Shown here in pieces: positions 61,507-64,000 of a stretch of DNA of 64,000 nt. A model generated the notes under the pieces. It saw nothing but the letters and a program-made list of their open reading frames with translations, had not been told where the DNA came from and did not search any database. Origin of the DNA: Streptomyces rhizosphaerihabitans. GTDB lineage: Bacteria; Actinomycetota; Actinomycetes; Streptomycetales; Streptomycetaceae. Numbering within the stretch: position 1 is the stretch's first letter; every line of letters begins with the position of its first letter. The stretch covers positions 47,553 to 111,552 of the forward strand of contig NZ_JAODTZ010000033.1 of assembly GCF_025399795.1 (NCBI RefSeq). Direction: 5' to 3'. The position numbers and the translations under genes are program-made.

Positions 61507-62658
61507 GTGAGCGTCACCGCAGCACGAGGCTTCACGGCGGCGGGTATCGCCGCGGGAATCAAGGAGAGCGGCAACCGGGACCTGGCGCTCGTCGTGACCG
61601 AGGGGCCGCGCTGCACGGCGGCGGGCGTCTTCACCTCCAACCGTGTGCAGGCCGCGCCCGTCCAGTGGTCCCGGCAGGTCCTGGCGAACGGCGAGATCCG
61701 CGCGGTCGTCCTCAACTCCGGTGGCGCCAACGCCTGTACCGGGGCGCAGGGCCTCAAGGACACCCGGGCCACCGCCGAGAGGGCCGCCTGCTTGCTCGGC
61801 CTCGACTCCCTTGACGTGGCCGTCTGTTCCACCGGGCTGATCGGCGTGCCGCTGCCCATGGACCGGCTGCTGGCCGGCGTCGAGAGCGCCGTCGCCCTGC
61901 TGTCCGCGTCCGGCGGGCAGGACGCGGCCCGCGCCGTCATGACCACCGACACGGTGCCCAAGACGGCTGCCGTCACCCGGGGCGGGTGGACCGTCGGCGG
62001 CATGGCCAAGGGCGCCGGCATGCTCGCCCCCGGGCTCGCCACCATGCTCGTCGTGCTCACCACGGACGCGGACGTGGACAGCGCTGCCCTGGACCGGGCG
62101 CTGCGCGAGGCCACCCGCACCACCTTCGACCGGATCGACTCCGACGGCTGCATGTCCACCAACGACACCGTGCTGCTGCTCGCCTCCGGAGCCAGTGAAG
62201 TCGCCCCAAAGTACGCGGAGTTCGCCGAGGCCCTCCGCGCGGTCTGCGACGACCTCGGTCAGCAGTTGATCCGCGACGCCGAGGGCGCCAGCAAGGACAT
62301 CAAGGTCGAGGTCGTGGGCGCCGCGAGCGAGGACGACGCCGTCGAGGTGGGCCGCTCCATCGCCCGCAACAACCTCCTCAAGTGCGCGGTCCACGGCGAG
62401 GACCCCAACTGGGGGCGGGTGCTGTCCGCGATCGGCACCACCGCGGCCGCCTTCGAGCCGGACCGGCTCGACGTGGCCGTCAACGGCGTGTGGGTCTGCC
62501 GGAACGGAGCGGTGGGCGAGGACCGGACGCTGGTGGACATGAGCGGCCGCGACGTCACGATCACCGTGGACCTCGCCGCGGGCAAGGAGGATGCCGTCAT
62601 CTTCACCAACGACCTCACCGCCGACTACGTCCACGAGAACAGCGCGTACTCCTCATGA
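61507..62658 (+). CDS. argJ: glutamate N-acetyltransferase / ornithine acetyltransferase
   Basis: 383 residues from the GTG at 61507, six bases after AAGGAG; the ATG at 61501 abuts that site and is less likely. It moves acetyl from N-acetylornithine to glutamate, releasing ornithine. The self-cleavage site is visible: KGAGMLAP followed by Ala178-Thr179 in LATML, where Thr179 becomes the nucleophile of the beta chain. NGVWVCRNG and the C-terminal YVHENSAYSS are typical. Its stop overlaps (ATGA) the start of a small frame in the normal argB position. Confidence 0.96.
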   Translation: MSVTAARGFTAAGIAAGIKESGNRDLALVVTEGPRCTAAGVFTSNRVQAAPVQWSRQVLANGEIRAVVLNSGGANACTGAQGLKDTRATAERAACLLGLDSLDVAVCSTGLIGVPLPMDRLLAGVESAVALLSASGGQDAARAVMTTDTVPKTAAVTRGGWTVGGMAKGAGMLAPGLATMLVVLTTDADVDSAALDRALREATRTTFDRIDSDGCMSTNDTVLLLASGASEVAPKYAEFAEALRAVCDDLGQQLIRDAEGASKDIKVEVVGAASEDDAVEVGRSIARNNLLKCAVHGEDPNWGRVLSAIGTTAAAFEPDRLDVAVNGVWVCRNGAVGEDRTLVDMSGRDVTITVDLAAGKEDAVIFTNDLTADYVHENSAYSS

Positions 62659-62738
62659 GCGCCACGAACGCCCGGGAAGGCGCCGGCACGACCGCCGTGC
62701 CGCACGACGACATCGCATCCGAGGGAGACACCGCATGA
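62655..62738 (+). pseudogene. 27-codon frame in the argB position, probable argB remnant
   Basis: A tiny frame starts with ATG overlapping the argJ stop (ATGA) and ends with TGA overlapping the argD ATG (ATGA). Streptomyces arg operons normally have argB (acetylglutamate kinase, about 300 residues) here. The piece begins MSATN and carries GAGTTAVP, which recalls the GIGTMVVP near the C-terminus of ArgB, so it can be read as the first few codons of argB joined in frame to its last 20. It cannot encode a kinase. It could still serve to couple translation of argJ and argD. Confidence 0.55.
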
Positions 62739-63955
62739 GCCACGGCACGGACCCCACCGAGGCGGGCAACGCGGCGCTGACCAGCCGCTGGCGGCACGTC
62801 ATGACGGACAACTTCGGCACCCCCCGGCTGCCCCTGGTCAAAGGCCGGGGCACCCGGGTCTGGGACGCCGAGGGCAACGAGTACCTCGACTTCCTCGGCG
62901 GCATCGCGGTCAACGCGCTCGGCCACGCACACCCCGCCGTCGTCCGGGCCGTCGGCGAACAGGTCGCCTCCCTGGGACACGTCTCGAACCTGTTCATCGC
63001 CGAACCGGCCGTGCGCCTGGCCGAGCGCCTGCTGCGGCTCACCGGACGCCGGGGCCGGGTCTACTTCTCCAACTCCGGCGCCGAGGCCAACGAGGCCGCC
63101 TTCAAGATCGGCCGGCTCACCGGCCGCACCCACATGGTGTCGGCCACCGGCGGCTTCCACGGCCGCACCATGGGGGCCCTGGCCCTCACCGGCCAGCGCG
63201 CCAAACAGCGCCCCTTCCTGCCGCTGCCGGGCGAGGTCAGCCATGTGCCGTACGGGGACGCGAAGGCCCTGCGCGTCGCCGTCACCGAGCGCACCGCGCT
63301 GCTGATCCTCGAGCCCGTGCAGGGCGAGAACGGCGTGATCGTGCCGCCGCCCGGCTACCTGCGGGCGGCCCGCGAGATCACCGCGGCAACCGGAACCCTC
63401 CTCGTCCTGGACGAGATCCAGACCGGCATCGGGCGCACGGGCCACTGGTTCGCGGCGCAGGCCGAAGGAGTCGAGGCGGACGTCGTCACCCTCGCCAAGG
63501 GTTTGGGCGGCGGTCTGCCCATCGGCGCGACGCTCGTCTTCGGCCCGGCCGCCGACCTGCTCACGCCCGGCACCCACGGCTCCACCTTCGGCGGGAATCC
63601 CGTGGTGTGCGCGGCCGCCCTGGCCGTCGTGGACACCATCGAGCGGGCGGGCATCCTCGACCATGTGACCTGGGCCGGACAGCGGCTGCGGCGCGGCCTG
63701 GAGGCCCTGGCCCACCCGCTGGTCCGCGAAGTCCGCGGCGCCGGACTGCTGTTGGGCGTCGCGCTGGAGGGACCGCGCGCGGCGCGCGTGCAGCAGGCGG
63801 CCCAGGACCGGGGGCTCCTGGTGAACGCCGTGCTCCCGGACGTCATCCGGCTCGCCCCGCCGCTGATCGTGTCGGACCGCGAGGTGGACACCTTCCTCGA
63901 CGGCTTCGGCGCGGCCTTGTCCAAAACCCTCGCCGAGACACTGACGGCGGCCTGA
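62735..63955 (+). CDS. argD: acetylornithine aminotransferase
   Basis: 406 residues; ATG seven bases after GAGGGAG. Class III PLP aminotransferase that converts N-acetylglutamate semialdehyde to N-acetylornithine. Lys255 in TLAKGLGGGLPIGA holds PLP; Asp226 in LVLDEIQTGIGRTG, SNSGAEANE at 112-120 and GFHGRT at 140-145 are intact. Standard length. It ends the group; no argR, argB, argG or argH follows before the window edge 45 bases later. Confidence 0.95.
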   Translation: MSHGTDPTEAGNAALTSRWRHVMTDNFGTPRLPLVKGRGTRVWDAEGNEYLDFLGGIAVNALGHAHPAVVRAVGEQVASLGHVSNLFIAEPAVRLAERLLRLTGRRGRVYFSNSGAEANEAAFKIGRLTGRTHMVSATGGFHGRTMGALALTGQRAKQRPFLPLPGEVSHVPYGDAKALRVAVTERTALLILEPVQGENGVIVPPPGYLRAAREITAATGTLLVLDEIQTGIGRTGHWFAAQAEGVEADVVTLAKGLGGGLPIGATLVFGPAADLLTPGTHGSTFGGNPVVCAAALAVVDTIERAGILDHVTWAGQRLRRGLEALAHPLVREVRGAGLLLGVALEGPRAARVQQAAQDRGLLVNAVLPDVIRLAPPLIVSDREVDTFLDGFGAALSKTLAETLTAA

Positions 63956-64000
63956 CCCGTCGCACAAAAGCCGTTCAACCGCCCCGAGCGGACACCTCGA

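Overview
The window reads as a high-GC actinomycete, most likely Streptomyces: strong third-position G/C in every gene, GTG and TTG starts, purine-rich ribosome-binding sites, and Streptomyces-style families (LmbU-type regulator, DrrA/DrrB-type exporter, argC-argJ-argD operon). Most of it is one hybrid type I polyketide / nonribosomal peptide gene cluster that runs off the left edge.

Left block (1-18278, all minus strand, apparently one operon read right to left): a stand-alone carrier protein, a P450 and a thioesterase-like protein with a cysteine nucleophile, tightly coupled, then a KSQ loading module (KSQ-AT-ACP), an extension module KS-AT-(dead DH)-KR-ACP, a fully reducing module KS-AT-DH-ER-KR-ACP, and the start of a further PKS protein cut by the window edge. 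Middle (18279-29028): a proline-3-hydroxylase-like oxygenase, a phytanoyl-CoA-hydroxylase-like oxygenase, an HpgT-like aminotransferase and a second P450, interspersed with genes that look unrelated to biosynthesis (GNAT acetyltransferase, small membrane protein, hypothetical proteins, a DUF2785-like and a DUF6086-like protein).

Right block (29704-57571, all minus strand): MbtH-like protein, LmbU-like regulator, stand-alone adenylation domain, stand-alone carrier, FAD oxidoreductase, two NRPS proteins each C-A-PCP-E-C-A-PCP, a terminal NRPS C-A-MT-PCP-TE, a type II thioesterase and a DrrA/DrrB-like ABC exporter. Two adenylation domains read by eye as DVFSVASYA(K) and DVFSVAAYA(K), which I associate with piperazic acid, and each is followed by an epimerase, so two D-piperazate units are predicted. 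The terminal module N-methylates its residue and releases the chain. The set and order of parts resembles azinothricin/polyoxypeptin-type hexadepsipeptide clusters as I remember them; the identity of the product is inference.

Far right (58673-63955, plus strand): a secreted beta-lactamase-fold protein with degraded catalytic motifs, a probable relic of a TnpB (IS605-type) element, then argC, argJ and argD. argB is missing; a 27-codon open frame, coupled at both ends, sits in its place. Because piperazate is made from ornithine, this incomplete set is plausibly a cluster-dedicated ornithine supply. No ornithine N-hydroxylase or N-N cyclase for piperazate is present in the window, so those genes must lie outside if the prediction holds.
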